Origin: Pelecanus crispus
Taxonomy: Eukaryota; Chordata; Aves; Pelecaniformes; Pelecanidae
DNA length: 64,000 nucleotides
Reading direction: 5' to 3'
Assembly: GCF_030463565.1 (NCBI RefSeq)
Contig: NC_134644.1
Location: 103,226,765 to 103,290,764, forward strand
In this document: piece by piece, positions 50,901 through 62,682 of the stretch
Layout: the number at the start of each line of letters is the position of its first letter
Position numbering within the stretch: position 1 is the first letter of the stretch
Position numbers and translations under genes: made by a program
The notes under the pieces: generated by a model
Seen by the model: the letters and a program-made list of their open reading frames with translations, nothing else
Told to the model about the DNA's origin: nothing
The model's database searches: none

Positions 50901-53900
50901 GAGATATGATGTATTCATAGTGTGTAAAGAAAGAGTAAGTCTGTTTCAGGACAATGCTGTATTCAGCAAGGTTAATTATAACCACTAAGATTTTATCATT
51001 ACCTGCGTTTGTAATCAAAAGTTCATTATACTTCAGAAGGCTGTTAATGAAATGCAGTACATGTGTTTTAGTAGCCTAAGACACAAGATACTGGAATAAA
51101 CTTGACCTTAGAAAGCAGTAAGATTCAAATCCAGGGAAGGATTTAGTAAACCTAAATTAGGGAGCAGCATCAGTAGCCACATTTTATACAATATCTAGGT
51201 AGTTACAGCACTCAATCACTGTGAAGGGAGGGCTGGTCAAAATCCTCTTAGGCAGATAAAGTACAGTGCCTAGAGGCAACACCCTACTCATTTTGCTATA
51301 CACTCATTCAGGGTTGCAACACGTTTGGGTTTTTTTTTTTTTCCCCCCTTCTTAGCTACTGAACTTCCAACACATTAAAGCAAAGAAAAGGAGCAAGAAC
51401 AACAGTGCAACTTACGAAGTTTACACCACTGACAGGAAACGTGAAAGTCTGGTTTCTAGGTCCTTGTCCAAGAACATTAAAAAACCCCAAGAAGTTACAA
51501 GTAAACTTTTCTCTCTGCCAACTCTGTAATCCTCAAAAATTAAACCTTAAATTGTACATATCAATTTAAAAACCTGACAGAACTTGTATCTAACTCAAGT
51601 CCAATACAGAGAAGATTTAAGTTGTATGCTACAGTCAATGGTTTTTTTCAAGGTAGAATCAGTTGATATGCTCCGAATACTGTCAAAGCAGTAAAAACAT
51701 TACTTTCCATACGTGGAAGAAAGTGTATAGTTTCCATGTCACATATTTTCAACCCATTTTATAGGCCACATCAACTTTGAACAAACATAATACTCCTGGA
51801 TACATTAACATTTCCAGATTAAGTTTTGGCTAACACTATGACACAAGAAGAGAGACATTTGCTGAGAAAGTGAAGACTATCAGTCTTAACAGTATTTTCT
51901 GCTAAGACATCAGAAATACATTTTAGGTCACTAAAAGTAGAGTAGAATTAATCCTAATTAAGTAAAGCTGTAATTTAAACTGACCCAGTGAATTTGTGTA
52001 ACATCACATGCTGCCTCAGATTCTGATTCAGCTTTAATTTAATTTAACTTTATCAGCAGAGGTCAGCACTTCTGAATAAGGGTTTTGTACACATTAAAGT
52101 GATCTGAGGCGACATGCAAGTTCCTTCCCTCCTCCTCCTCCTTCTATGTGTTCTTGACTCCAGGACATTCAGATGAAAGTAAGCTACTCACCTCTCTCCC
52201 CTCTGGCTGAGTTAATTTGCTAGATGAACTGCAGCGCAAATGCAATGGAAGAGGTAGGAACTCACAGGGGAGAACAGAAATCCCTGCATGCAGTAAATGC
52301 TGCAGTACCTACCTACTTTAGACATTATCATGGATTCATTTACTTCCAATGTGCCGATTTAACTGAAAGCTGAACCTTCAAAAGTGATCATAGATTTCCT
52401 CAAGACTCCAAATCTAGACATGTCCTTAATTAGACCTGGTTCCTAGTCCATTTGAAGGTGCAAAATGAATTGACAAAATTCTAAATTACTTGAGTCTTGG
52501 CTAATCCCAATGGTTTCCTCGTTACTACTAAAATATAGGTGGGACATTCAAAACAATAGTTTTCAAGGAGGAGGCTAATAGCAAACCATTAACCACAGAA
52601 TCCAACTCCCCTTTACTTGGGGTTCAAAATTTCTGGTTTTCATCTTCATCTAAACATTTTAGAACTTCTACTCCAACCCCAACATGAAAATAATGCTAAA
52701 AAAAATTATTTTTTTCAAAAAAGCAAGAACTGCTTCATTTAGTATTTTACATTAGATGAATTTGCTAAGGAACCTCTAGAGTAACATTTTGGTTTTTAAA
52801 AAAAAAAAACCAAAACCAAAAAACCCCAAAGTTACATTCAGGCAAGATAATGGAAACAGTATCTCTAAATTCCCTGAGTGGGTTGACTGTTTCCGTGGGA
52901 CTAGACTGATTTCAAACAACAGCCATACAGATTTTATACAGAAACACACCAAATCAGTTTGCAGGCAATAAAATACTCAGAGCAGAAGCAAGTTGTTTTA
53001 CTTCAGGTACTTGGCTGCAAAAAAAAAAAATATTTTTGAAATAATAACCTAAAATACATTCTGCAAACCACCAAAATTATAGCAGCAGAATTGTATGGTT
53101 TATACCTGGATTCCTCTAACTGAATATTATCTATTATTCCCTAATTATAATAAGAGACAGAAATTATTCCCAAAGAATAATCCAATAACCAGCAATTACT
53201 ACTTGATTATATGCACCTAGAAGACATGTAAATAAAAACTAATGAAGGAAAGCAATCATGATATAAGCAATAAAACATAAACCACTTACGCTCCTGGCCC
53301 TTGCCATGTCCATGTGATTGTATCCTAAGAAGAGAACCATGACAGTTGCAATTAATTATTGTACTTTAAACTTCTGTTACATTATATATAGTGTAACTGA
53401 TGACATATGACTAAAAGGTTTTCATGGAAACTTCAATGCCCTCTTTGCAAAAGTTCTTAGCCCCAGTAGGAATCAGGCTACCTTTTACATAGCTAGGAAA
53501 TACCCAGTAACCATCTCTTAGACACAGAATATCTATATTAATAGAACAATTAAAGATCCAGGGATTCTTCAATTGCTGTTAGCCTTGGAAAGGAAGTTAT
53601 TTACCATAAGCTGATGGTCCTTGATATGCATAGTCCATGTGTATTTTCCTAACCCATCCTGCTCAGAGCACTACACATGGACCTCCAAGCAATACATATG
53701 AACACTGTAACACTTCTGAAATGTTTGAGTCTGTGGAGATGAATGAAAGGACGTCTGCTCAACTAAAGCAACATGAAGCAGTAGGACAAGTAAGACCTTA
53801 CGTCTTACCTCAAAACAGTATTTTTCCAGTTGCCTTTACTCACAGACGACATACATCCACCTACCTGATCCAAGAACCAAAAGGTACAAGACATCTAAAC

Positions 53901-56900
53901 CAACCAATTTACTGTTGGGCAAGACCAGCAGCACTTTTAGATGGCTGAGATGAACAGTGTGTAAAACACTGAGAGGACAAATAGCAGTGAAAGAAGTGAA
54001 CAAGTTGTAAATAGCAAAAAAGGAACAGAGACCTGGAAACGAGTATATAACAGGTGACAAGAAGGAATATGTCAGTAAAGGTCATCACGCTTTTAACTAT
54101 ACGACTAAGAAACAGTGTAGGAAAAAACTGCAATACTTGGAGACTAGATTGAAGCATAGAAGTAAGAATCCAAAAAGCTGGAAATTAGTTCCAAGCTATT
54201 GTTCTGATCAACTGGGGAAAAAATGTGCAAGTCATTAATGGAAAGACAAGAGGACTTGGTAAATTCAGGTTCCTAAAAGACTAGATCAGAAAGACGTGTC
54301 TATCAACCTACTGATAATGTTCCAGTTCAGTTCTATGCTACCATCCAAAACCCTTTTAGAGAGTTTAAGTGACCGCATGTGCCATGATCTTGAAAAAAAT
54401 CAAGTCAAACTCATGTTTTAACTACCATTTAGAGCAAAAGGCTGTCATAAGTAAAAATGAAGGAAAGCAACACATCCATAAAAGGTGAAAAATGTGATTA
54501 ATGTGATAGATCAGCAGCTTGGAATAAGGTCAATATATCATGAAGGACTACTAAAAATTTGACTCTCAACAGTTATTTTAAATCTAACAAAATATGACAA
54601 AGAATGATTCCATCTCTAGCAATCAACATATGTGCATGAAAATACAGTTCTCCTTGTAGTGATCTCGTAGAACTTTAATGTCTATAGTTTTACTGTTTCT
54701 GGCAATTTTGATGTGTCTGATAATACTGTAAGTAAACACGTTATGGGGCTTGTTTTTTTCACAAGGAACTTTAATTTACAAACCCTGACCATTGCAAGGT
54801 AGATAGCTGATAATTTCTCCAGTCAGAGACTAGATAGAACAACAGCACAGCACTACACATATCCAGCTCAGCTCTCTAAATTGCAACAGTGTAGGAGGAG
54901 ACAAAGAAAAAAGTGAGCTCTATAAAGGTACCTTGCCTGGGCAATGGATCACTGAACAGTGAATATGTATTTTCAGAATCTAGACATTGTGCTGGCTAGC
55001 TGGCAAGACAAACTCAAATAAGCCATGTATCTATCAACAATCCTTTGCGAAATTCCCAATGTGAATGTCACAGCAGATGTGCATGCTTTTTCTGATCAAG
55101 AACATGAGCATGCAGCAGGGATGACGACTATAAATGCTACATAGTAGAAAACAGGATTCTGTTCTGCAAGAGGCAGACCTATTTTGTAGGAGATTCCTGC
55201 TAGCATATCCAGTATTTTTTATGATAAAAACAGCAAGCAGAAGATGGGAAGTGGTATTTTTCCATACCCAGTTTAGATACCTTTTATATTTAATCACAGC
55301 TACCAGCTTATGCTTCTGGACAGCATTCACTTTGATAGCATTCTGAGTACACTTTGAAACTTTTGCATCTAGATAATGAATCCTTTAAATTGTGCAAGTA
55401 CATCTTCCACATAATTTGTATTTGACAGAAGAAGATACTGAGAATCACACCAAGTTTCGAACAGCAGATTGGCTGTGTTTTTACACGCTCAGTCAACCCT
55501 GATACACCAAAGCAGCACAAGAGATGCTGCCAAACCTCTTAACAGCACAGTTACCTGTGGAAGACACTTGAATGTAAAAATACATTTAAATGGCTCTGTG
55601 ATATTTAAACAGGTATATAGCCTTTCATAATTACCAGCATTCTGACAGAAAATTCAAATGAAGGAAAAGCTGTACACACAAAGAAAATTAGTGTAAAAAT
55701 GAATTGCAAAAAGAATTGCTGTAGAACATATGGATGGAGCCATTAGAGCATTTCTTTTAATTAGAATATAGGTAATAGCTGTCTAGCACCCAATAGGCAA
55801 AATACTACCAAACTAGATAAACAGAAGTAAATTTTGAATTTCAAGTCTAAACAACATTTTAAGCCTTACAATTTCTTTCTGCTCATGCATCAAGAAGAGC
55901 AACATACTAGCATATGACTCCTAAAGAAACACTGACACAGGACCAGAGGCATCATCTACTGCAAACAATCACAAGCCCAAAGAAGAAAGGTAATCAGGGG
56001 CCAACCAGAACTAAATTTATTTGCTAGAACTGAATCTACATGATCATTTTGCCCCATGTTTCCGTCCACTGCGTAACAGTAGTATTTTACCTAGTTCTTG
56101 AATAGAGTACAAGGAAATAAACAGGTAAGAGTGCACACACCCACTACATTCACCCCAGGCTCTGATCTCCAAAACCTCACAAAACAGTCAGCTGCACTCA
56201 AGTCCAAGACTGTTCTCATCTGTACTGTGGAACTCAGAGCTCTGAATGCAGAACAGAGCAGGCAGTTCAAGATAAAAGCAGTGGGGTGACTGCACACAAT
56301 GCATATCTGAAATTCACTGGCTAAGCAAAGACCTTAAGAAATTTGCTTCTAAACCCAAAATTATAATATGCAGCAGGTTAAACAAGGCAACAAACAGGAA
56401 GCCAAAGACAGTGAAAAGTTTGCTGGAAATGCCATCTTAGTGTATGAAAAACAACGTTTTTCTTACTCCGTTGTTCTTACTTGCTACCTAACTCTTAATG
56501 CATCCTAACCAAAATAAGTCTCACCTTCATGTATCACATCATACTCCTCCTTCCTCTCCTCATTCTATCTTTGCTGCAACTCTTCTACAGCCCCCAAGCT
56601 AATATAAAAATTAAATAGTAATAGCAATTATTCCCTCCCCCCTCCTTAATGCTTCGTGGAAGTAGACCTTAGGAGGTTAAATGACTCAGTAAGGGACTGA
56701 AAACTTAAGTGTTTTACTTTATCCTAATACTTTTAATTGCTGTAAAGTTCCATACACAGATTCAGACCAACTCTGATGGATATCTATATAAATATTTACA
56801 GTTTCTTTTATGACATTTTGCTGTAATATAAAAACATTATGAAAAATTTCATTAAAATTTACATTGATTTACTTCAATGTAAAAAGCTCATAATATGGCA

Positions 56901-59900
56901 ATATGGACATTTCGGTATGAAAACGGATTTTTGAAGATACTTGCAAATTAATGTTTGATAGCTTTATATTGTTTGACATTTTTATAAATACATTTACTAC
57001 TAGCCAAAAGTAACAAGGTATATTAAGTATCAGGCACATGCATATTTGCAATTTAAACTGGCAGTGCAGTAAAGGTTTCAAAATGTTTTTAGAAAGGAAT
57101 CTTTCTTCTTGAAAATAAAACAATTATGTAACAAAAAGTCACAGGCAACCTGCTATAATGCACTTAATACCATGCGAGCCTAACAAGCTGCTATACTTGT
57201 CCCAGCATCCACAAAGATAATTTTTGGGTTTGTTACTGCAAACTAGTTGACTGCCATTGCACCTTGTCTCAGTCAAGAGCAAGTGGTGGTCTATTAACTT
57301 TGCTTAGGTTCTTTTAATTTTTTTAATCAAGCATATGTTTCATATCAACCTGTAAATTGACAGAAAGAACAATGGATGGAAACACTTTAAAACATAACCA
57401 CTCAGGTACCAAGAAGAAACAAAATCCTTCCTTGGATCAAGGCATTGTTAATGGGCTAGTCAAAGAGAGAGGACATGAGATCTTCTGATGTGACATGCAT
57501 CAGCAAAGAGGCAAGGTAGTCCTTATCTTACTTCTGACACTCCTCCCCTAAATAACTAACTCCCCCCTAAAAGATGGGGACAGACTGGACCTGAAAATAG
57601 CCCCAGAGGGCTCAAAAAGAAACTTGAAGTATAAAAGCTAGCAAAGTTCACTAGGAAGCATCTTCTAATTAACTGAGGAATGTAGACAGACAGGATTCTG
57701 GCTGCAGTAGAACAGGAAAGTAGCTACATCAGGTAAACTGAATAATAGTATATATATAAAAAAAATCCCTCCTTTGTGCTTTCCTGTAGGCATCCTCTTG
57801 AAGCAGATCAAGTGAGCTTTGTCTCCATTTGTTTGCCTATATCTTTACAAACGTTTGTAACAATTGTTTAATTTAGATATTGTAAATAAACACTATAATT
57901 TGCACATATAACTTACACGAATCTGATTTATATTGAAGTACTACTCCAAATTAGCTAGTGTCTAGTATTCCTTCACCAAGTGCACAGTGTATGTAAAACA
58001 TGGACAATGAGACACCTTATAAAGGTGCCGAGGTCCCCAACACATTATTCTATTATCATTTAACTAGTTGTGTTAATTTGTGATTAACCCCCCCACAGGC
58101 AGGAGGTGCAGAAGCATCTTCCAGCAATAAATAATATTAAAACACCCTCTCCAGCACACACTGCAGTAACAGGGAGCACATGGGAACACAGATCCTAGAC
58201 AGAAACTGACATTTGTCTTGTCATTTGTACAGTACTTCTTGTAACAACCTGAATAACTTTCAGAGCACTGTTTTAAAGCAGTAACCTAATAAAAGCAGAA
58301 GCATTTAAGTTGTCTCAGTTAAGACTATTTATATTGCTAGAGGCTTAAGGAATACATACTTAGCCAATAAGCATTTATTAATGCTTTCCAAATTTCTAAA
58401 TCTAATTATCTAACCTAAAAAATTACAGAAGTGCCAATGTATTTAGAGGAAAATGCCCCATATTTACTGCAAGCTGAACTTACCAGTTTGTTTGGATAAC
58501 GTAAAACCACTGGCTGCACAGGAACTCCAGGAATAAATGCTCCTACAAGGCACATATGACACATCATTACTTTATAGTGCATTTTGGTGCAGAAGAAATT
58601 TATTGCAGTAAAGAAGAAAATTATACAAATACTGGGCTAGTATACATAGGAATTAGTTGATAGTGAAAAAAATAAGATCTCCAAAAGTAGCCTCAAAAGT
58701 AATCTAAAAAGTAAGCATTGAAGAATGACAATGTATACCTGCCCTTTCAATAATTAAGAATGCTTGCTTGCATTCTCTAAATTATCCTCTACCACTTACA
58801 TAAATTTTCAGGTACACAAGTCAAAAGCCCAGTACCAAATTCAGCTTGATAAATGATTAAAAAGAGGAGTATGTGCAAGACAGTTAAGTCAATATATTCC
58901 CTATGGTCAACACTATTTTTTTTGTGAAGAACCTAAGCTTTCTTATGCAAAAGAAGGTTTCTATTTTTAGCTGAGCAACATCAATTTATATGAAATTTAT
59001 CATCTCTGAAGTAACAGAATTAATTTAACTTCTTTTCTCCCACCTTAGCTCCCCTCAGAAGGGCTTATTTGTTTATTCTGTAGCTATGGCAAATCTCATA
59101 GTTAGAAAGTATTGAACTAGAGCTATTGTACAGAAGTACCGCTTCATTTCATACGAAAAATATAGTTCTGATAAATAAGTAGCACAAGATCTATAAATAT
59201 CATTTGCTAATCATTTTTTCAGTTTCTAGCACAGAGACTGGGTAAGCATGATAACTATCTTGCTCAAGATTTCTCTAAGCTTCTTTGTCTTGTGAAAACA
59301 ATTAATAAAGACAGTCTTCACTCAAACTATGTTTTTTATAGCAATTTACTAAGTTCTGCCTAGTATTTCAATTAAAATTAAGAACTGAATGATGGAAGTA
59401 TACTGTATTCATAGCATTACATTTGCTTTAAGAATAATTGCATAGATGTAAAAGAAGTAATCGTTAATGGAGTATAAACATCTTTAAGTGAAGGTTGTCT
59501 GAACGGGATCCTGCAGAGATTTGGCTCTTGGCCCAGTGGTACTTTCTATTCAGTCTCCAAAAACAACAGCCTAAGCAACTTTTGAAAGAATCCGAAGATG
59601 ACAAAATCTGAGTGGTAGATGACGAGACCACCATTTAAACAAAACTAGACTATCTTCCCCTTCATGACTAGCTTGCACGAACACAAAACCAAAAAAATGT
59701 GTAGTAAGAGCAACGAGCATAGGCCACATGAGGAGAATGGGGAAAGGAATCCTGAAAGCAGTTACTTACATAGAGACCTAAAGTAATTTGATATAAGTGA
59801 AGAATTTTGAGGCAAAGGATTTCTGGGAGGCTGGATGGATACGGAAGCAGGATCCAGTAGGAAAAGTGAGAGAGTCAAGAGGCAGACAGCAGCATGTACT

Positions 59901-62682
59901 AGACCAGAGGAGAGGAAGACAGAGTAGGGAACTGAGGCAGAAAGTATATGATGCCTGAAATGTCTATGGCACAGAGGGAAGGCAGGAAACCAGAGCTTTA
60001 ATGAAGGACTCAGGCTGGTTTTCAAACCATGGACAGGATTCAGGTGGAGAGAGAGGGAAAGAGCGAAAGAAGTGGATGTTCTCCTAACCACCACTCATTC
60101 ATCTAAAAAGGTAAGAGCTGAGAGGGGAGGAAGAAAAGTTTTTTGAATGTTTGTTCAGGAGACAACACTGAGATTCCTTCAGGCAAATGACTCAGTGCAA
60201 GGAATCACAATGCTGACTCATTGCATGATATTCTAATAGCAATATGTAAGTTGTAAGCAACACAAGGTATAAGACACACAGTTAAGACCAGAACACAATG
60301 AGCTAGGCAGAAACCTAGGAAGAGTCAGAAAACACATTCACGACTGCATCGCTCACTGCAGCCTCCTCATTCACCATCTCCCTACCTATATCATAGATGC
60401 AAGTTTACATTAAACATTGGTGGTTCACTGCAGTCCTGGCATTTCTCCCTATTGTAACTGCAGTTTACAGCTGCAACAATGTTCAGTGTTATACCCTCTA
60501 CTAAAATGGTAAGCTACAAGGGTGATACTAACTGAAAAGAGCTTAGGAATGTGGATGTATAAAAAAAAAATTGTAAAAAATTACAGCCTCTGTAACACTG
60601 CTATACTGGCAAGATTCTTGTGCCATCTTCACCAGAATGCAACTCAGCAGAAGAGTTCGAGAGGAATCAACCACACACAACACAGCAACAAATGCTGCTG
60701 CTACAGCAGCCTGAAATAGATACACACTGATACTTTAAGCTTTACAGTCTAAATGCTGTATGACAGACGCAAAATAGGAAATGGAGGGGGCAAGAAAAAG
60801 ACAAAGAGACAACCACAAACAAAAACCCAGTAAGAAACATTAGTCCTCCAGCTCATATGCATCTCAGAAGCCAAGAAAAAAATATCTGAATTATCTAAAA
60901 CATTTTGCTCAACAGTGGAACTACAATCCTTTTCTAGCATCAGAAAATTTCTATTCCAATTCCATCCTACTGCAAGATTTTTTAACTCAACTTCTGCAAC
61001 AGCAAGCAAATTACAATGCAAGCAGTATTTCAGAAAAATGAAGATACAAGAACATTCTGTAGGGAACAGAGAAATGAGCATCATACCTACCAGGCTTGAA
61101 TGTAATTAGACAGGATCGGTTTGTGCAAGTGCCCTCTGGGAATATCATTATCTTGAAGCAAAAAAAAAAGTTGACTTTTTATAAATAAATCCACATTGAA
61201 ATATTTCTTAACACATCTTTTCAAAGCTAACATTAACTGATTACAGTAAAAAAGGTGTTTTCAGGGAAAACCAGTTCAGTTAGAGTAAAAAAAAAAAGTG
61301 CTCAATAGTCAAGTAAAGTTCTGTCTTAATAGTTAAAATATGTTTCTTTATCTGTGAATTTGCCCCTCTCTTGACCTCTGATAATAATTCTATTTGATTG
61401 GAACATTGACAGTGACCAGAAGACTTGTGAGTACAAGAGAATTTTCACAAAAGGTTTTGGTGCTGGTAAAAATATCATATTCTGTTTTACACCAAAACAA
61501 AATTCCTGCTCCCAAGCTACCTGCTTAAAGGCTAAGAAAAGGAAGACTGTTATTTTCTTTTTGCCTTTATTACTTGGCATGTGCACAGATGCCAGAATGA
61601 TAGAGGCTGAAAATACCTAAACGGAATTCTAACAAGGCAAAAAATGCTCAAGTTGAACCAAATTCAGAGGAAGAGGTTAGACTGTTAAAAAAAAAATGTT
61701 TCTGACAGCAAAAAGCCAAGAACTGCTGAAATTTTGTTGAGTTACAGAACAAGAGATTTAAAGGAAATAAATACATATCATAAGGGGACAAGGCAATGGA
61801 CTAGAATTAACATTACTAGTTTTATTGCCCACTCTGGTACTAGCTTGCTAGATATTCTGGAAATCACTTCAGCTCTGCAACTCGGTTTCTTCATCTGTAA
61901 GTAAGAATAGTTACTTTTTAAAGTGCTTTGAAATCTATTGATGAAAGTCATTATGTGAAAGCTATATATCACCTTTCTGTCACATTGTTTACAACTGCTT
62001 ATAATGCTTCTGTAGTCCAGTATGCAGATGTAACCACTGTAGTAGTAACAATGCCATGAAAGACATACTGTATCTTAATCTCAAAAGTTCACAAGAAGAA
62101 TGCTTCAAGTTTTCAAAATAATCACATGCTTCTAGAAAACTGAGACCTTAGGTAGTCATCCCTCCCTTCCCATTACTCTCTTCCAAGGCACATTATAAAC
62201 AGTCATATTTCAGATGCAGAAAAAACCCTGAGCCACTTATTTTAGCGATACTCCCCCAGGTATTCTACTGAGCACCTGATTATTTTCTTCTTAGAGGACT
62301 TTCTAAATCTGCTGCGGTCTGTCCATTTAATATCACTTAATAGAGCTGTATTCCCATGTACTTACCCAGTTTCCCCTTGAAACACACTGCAATGAAAAGC
62401 TGGTGTTTCATACAGATGAGAATCGTACATTACATCTTCTAGAAAGAGGAGGGGGAAATTCCACCCCCCACAAACCATCTAAAGCATCCCACAATGAAAA
62501 AAGTAAACTGCACATCCAAAGCCTGGAAATGCCAAATACCATCTGTCACACAGCAGCAGTATACAGTACCTGTGGCCATTTACCATCAGACTGAGCACGT
62601 CTCTTTATCTCTTCAACAGTTTTCCTGCGAGAATCCTGGTCTGACCGAGATACAAAAACCGGTCGGATGTATTTGATTAGAG
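20778..62682 (-). CDS. LPCAT1: LPCAT1, exons 4-14 (C-terminal 368 residues), partial
   Basis: Lysophosphatidylcholine acyltransferase 1 transfers an acyl group from acyl-CoA to lysophosphatidylcholine, giving phosphatidylcholine. It is known for surfactant lipid synthesis and lyso-PAF acetylation, and acts at the ER and lipid droplets. Eleven exons join in a consistent frame into 368 residues plus a stop, equal to human from about residue 167 of 534. Visible parts are IRPVFVSRSDQDSRRKTVEE, the acyltransferase motif FPEGTCTNR, and PVQPVVLRYPNKL. EF-hand-like loops follow, the best being DENEDGIIDIRE. The protein ends KKLN, a di-lysine ER retrieval signal (KKLD in human). The catalytic HxxxxD motif lies in an upstream exon beyond 64000. 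Introns span more than 40 kb. Confidence 0.97.
20963..25241 (-). other. LPCAT1: LPCAT1 intron 13
   Basis: 4.3 kb. It contains a G13 run (22337-22349) and a purine-rich segment (about 24100-24335). A slightly GC-richer patch at 21850-22140 is open in several frames without recognisable product. No mobile element was identified. Confidence 0.8.
25242..25380 (-). CDS. LPCAT1: LPCAT1 exon 13
   Basis: 139 nt reading LYQSKNGTITEEDLAHILKT, then AMGVSQINVTHLFRAVDEEE and KGEITY, plus one base. It holds a second EF-hand-like unit whose loop lacks the first acidic ligand (starts YQSKNG), and the first part of a third loop (DEEEKGEITYDD). The acceptor is TTGATTCATAG|CTGTAC and the donor is TATG|GTAAGT. 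Confidence 0.95.
25381..28583 (-). other. LPCAT1: LPCAT1 intron 12
   Basis: 3.2 kb of AT-rich sequence with an A20 homopolymer at 27030-27049. Nothing else was identified. Confidence 0.8.
28584..28682 (-). CDS. LPCAT1: LPCAT1 exon 12 (EF-hand loop)
   Basis: 99 nt, exactly 33 codons: NEDGIIDIREFVIALSVVCK, then PSKTLETIQLAFQ. With exon 11 it gives the loop DENEDGIIDIRE, which has Asp/Asn/Asp at positions 1, 3 and 5, Gly at 6 and Glu at 12, a complete calcium-binding consensus. The human loop (DESGSGEVDLRE) is less complete. The acceptor is CCTTCACAG|AATGAA and the donor is TTTCAG|GTAAGC. Confidence 0.96.
28683..29587 (-). other. LPCAT1: LPCAT1 intron 11
   Basis: 0.9 kb intron bounded by consensus splice sites. 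No repeat, RNA or gene is visible in it. Confidence 0.85.
29588..29741 (-). CDS. LPCAT1: LPCAT1 exon 11
   Basis: 154 nt reading LKPETLEDDLDKYAASAMKM, then KKEKIDLKEFSAYLEFPVSH and TLESMFALFDE. The last Asp-Glu are the first two residues of the EF-hand loop completed by exon 12. The acceptor is TGCTTTCTAG|GCTGAA and the donor is GATGAG|GTAAGA. The frame is open well beyond the true acceptor on the intron side. Confidence 0.96.
29742..35355 (-). other. LPCAT1: LPCAT1 intron 10
   Basis: 5.6 kb. A T/G-only tract lies at 34267-34312 and a very AT-rich stretch at about 35240-35340, close to the exon 10 donor. Several minus-strand open frames of about 100 codons (30973-31338, 32217-32510) have no recognisable similarity. 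Confidence 0.8.
35356..35481 (-). CDS. LPCAT1: LPCAT1 exon 10
   Basis: 126 nt reading ALGVSVTDYTFEDCQLALAE, then GQLRLPSDTCLLEFAKLV and RSL with a split Gly. This is the start of the C-terminal calmodulin-like region. The acceptor is TTTATTCAAG|GGCGTTG and the donor is CTTGG|GTAAGC. Confidence 0.96.
37786..38187. repeat. A/C-only low-complexity tracts
   Basis: Two tracts (37786-37832 and 38102-38187) made almost only of A and C, with words such as CAACAACAAC, AAAAACCCCAAAC and AACCAAACAAACC. They are separated by ordinary sequence. They match similar A/C or T/G tracts elsewhere in the window. Confidence 0.85.
40042..40094 (+). repeat. 53-nt uninterrupted pyrimidine tract
   Basis: Every base from 40042 to 40094 is C or T, including a T10 run and repeated CTTT/CCTT words. 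On the LPCAT1 transcript strand it is pure purine. Such tracts can form triplex structures in supercoiled DNA. No function is shown. Confidence 0.9.
41957..42058 (-). mobile_element. CR1 LINE 3' tail, copy A
   Basis: Starts with the reverse complement of the CR1 terminal repeats (AATCATAGAATAGAATCATT), then TTAGGTTGGAAAAGACCTTT and GTCCAACCATTAACC. It breaks off at ACCACTAAACCA. It is about 100 bp, minus orientation, the same strand as LPCAT1 transcription. Confidence 0.92.
42122..42356 (-). mobile_element. CR1 LINE 3' tail, copy B
   Basis: A second CR1 tail in the same orientation: GGAATCATTAAGGCTGGAAA, GTCCAACCATCAACCC, ACTTCCAGGGATGGTAACTC, CCAGCCTGTTCCAATGCTTG, ending near TAAACCTCCACTGGCAC. 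It is about 235 bp and separated from copy A by about 60 bp of non-CR1 sequence. Confidence 0.93.
46989..47071 (-). CDS. LPCAT1: LPCAT1 exon 9
   Basis: 83 nt reading FLPVYIPSEEERKNPVLYAN, then NVRRVMA and a split Glu codon. The acceptor is CTCTGTATGCAG|TTTCTA and the donor is GGCAGA|GTAAGT. Confidence 0.96.
47072..50566 (-). other. LPCAT1: LPCAT1 intron 8
   Basis: 3.5 kb of AT-rich sequence. It includes a short GGAT repeat near 48797 and the T12A17 inverted repeat at 49349-49377. No gene was identified. Confidence 0.8.
49349..49377. repeat. T12A17 inverted repeat
   Basis: Twelve T followed directly by seventeen A, a perfect homopolymer inverted repeat that could fold into a 12-bp hairpin without a spacer. 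It is also a likely site of length variation and of assembly error. Confidence 0.9.
50567..50621 (-). CDS. LPCAT1: LPCAT1 exon 8
   Basis: 55 nt completing Ala, then LEILWLTLCQFHNSVEIE. The acceptor is TTCCCTTCTAG|GTTAGA and the donor is ATTGAG|GTCAGT, a weaker donor than its neighbours. Ends in phase 0. Confidence 0.95.
50622..53289 (-). other. LPCAT1: LPCAT1 intron 7
   Basis: 2.7 kb of AT-rich sequence with an A/C-rich tract (52798-52830). No recognised element or gene. Confidence 0.8.
53290..53324 (-). CDS. LPCAT1: LPCAT1 exon 7 (35 nt)
   Basis: A very short exon reading DTITWTWQGPG, plus two bases of an Ala codon, identical in residues to human. The acceptor is TCTCTTCTTAG|GATACA and the donor is GGAGC|GTAAGT. 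Identified only because the neighbouring exons require it. Confidence 0.94.
53325..58483 (-). other. LPCAT1: LPCAT1 intron 6
   Basis: 5.2 kb of AT-rich unique sequence. Open frames up to about 100 codons on both strands show no similarity I recognise. No repeat family was identified. Confidence 0.8.
58484..58542 (-). CDS. LPCAT1: LPCAT1 exon 6
   Basis: 59 nt completing a Gly codon, then AFIPGVPVQPVVLRYPNKL, the fourth conserved acyltransferase region. The acceptor is TGCCTTGTAG|GAGCATT and the donor is AAACTG|GTAAGT, ending in phase 0. Confidence 0.96.
58543..61090 (-). other. LPCAT1: LPCAT1 intron 5
   Basis: 2.5 kb. It includes a purine-rich stretch (about 59780-60125) that is open on the minus strand for 110 codons because stop codons are rare in pyrimidine-rich sequence. 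No gene was identified. Confidence 0.8.
61091..61151 (-). CDS. LPCAT1: LPCAT1 exon 5 (EGTC motif)
   Basis: 61 nt reading IMIFPEGTCTNRSCLITFKP, plus one base of the next codon. The Glu-Gly-Thr-Cys motif is the conserved substrate-binding and active-site motif of LPCAT1. The acceptor is preceded by a long T run (TTTTTTTTTGCTTCAAG) and the donor is CCTG|GTAGGT. Confidence 0.96.
61152..62569 (-). other. LPCAT1: LPCAT1 intron 4
   Basis: 1.4 kb of AT-rich sequence with short A and T runs. Nothing else was identified. Confidence 0.8.
62570..62682 (-). CDS. LPCAT1: LPCAT1 exon 4
   Basis: 113 nt: two bases completing a split codon (Thr in human), then 37 codons. It reads LIKYIRPVFVSRSDQDSRRK, then TVEEIKRRAQSDGKWPQ. 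This includes the second acyltransferase motif region around FVSR. The acceptor is CCTCCTCTTCAG|CTCTAATC and the donor is CCACAG|GTACTG. Exon numbering follows the 14-exon human gene. Confidence 0.97.

Noticed and set aside
59762..60094. 110-codon minus-strand open frame in LPCAT1 intron 5
   Set aside because: The region is pyrimidine-rich on that strand, which removes stop codons. The Ser/Leu/Pro-rich product is low in complexity.
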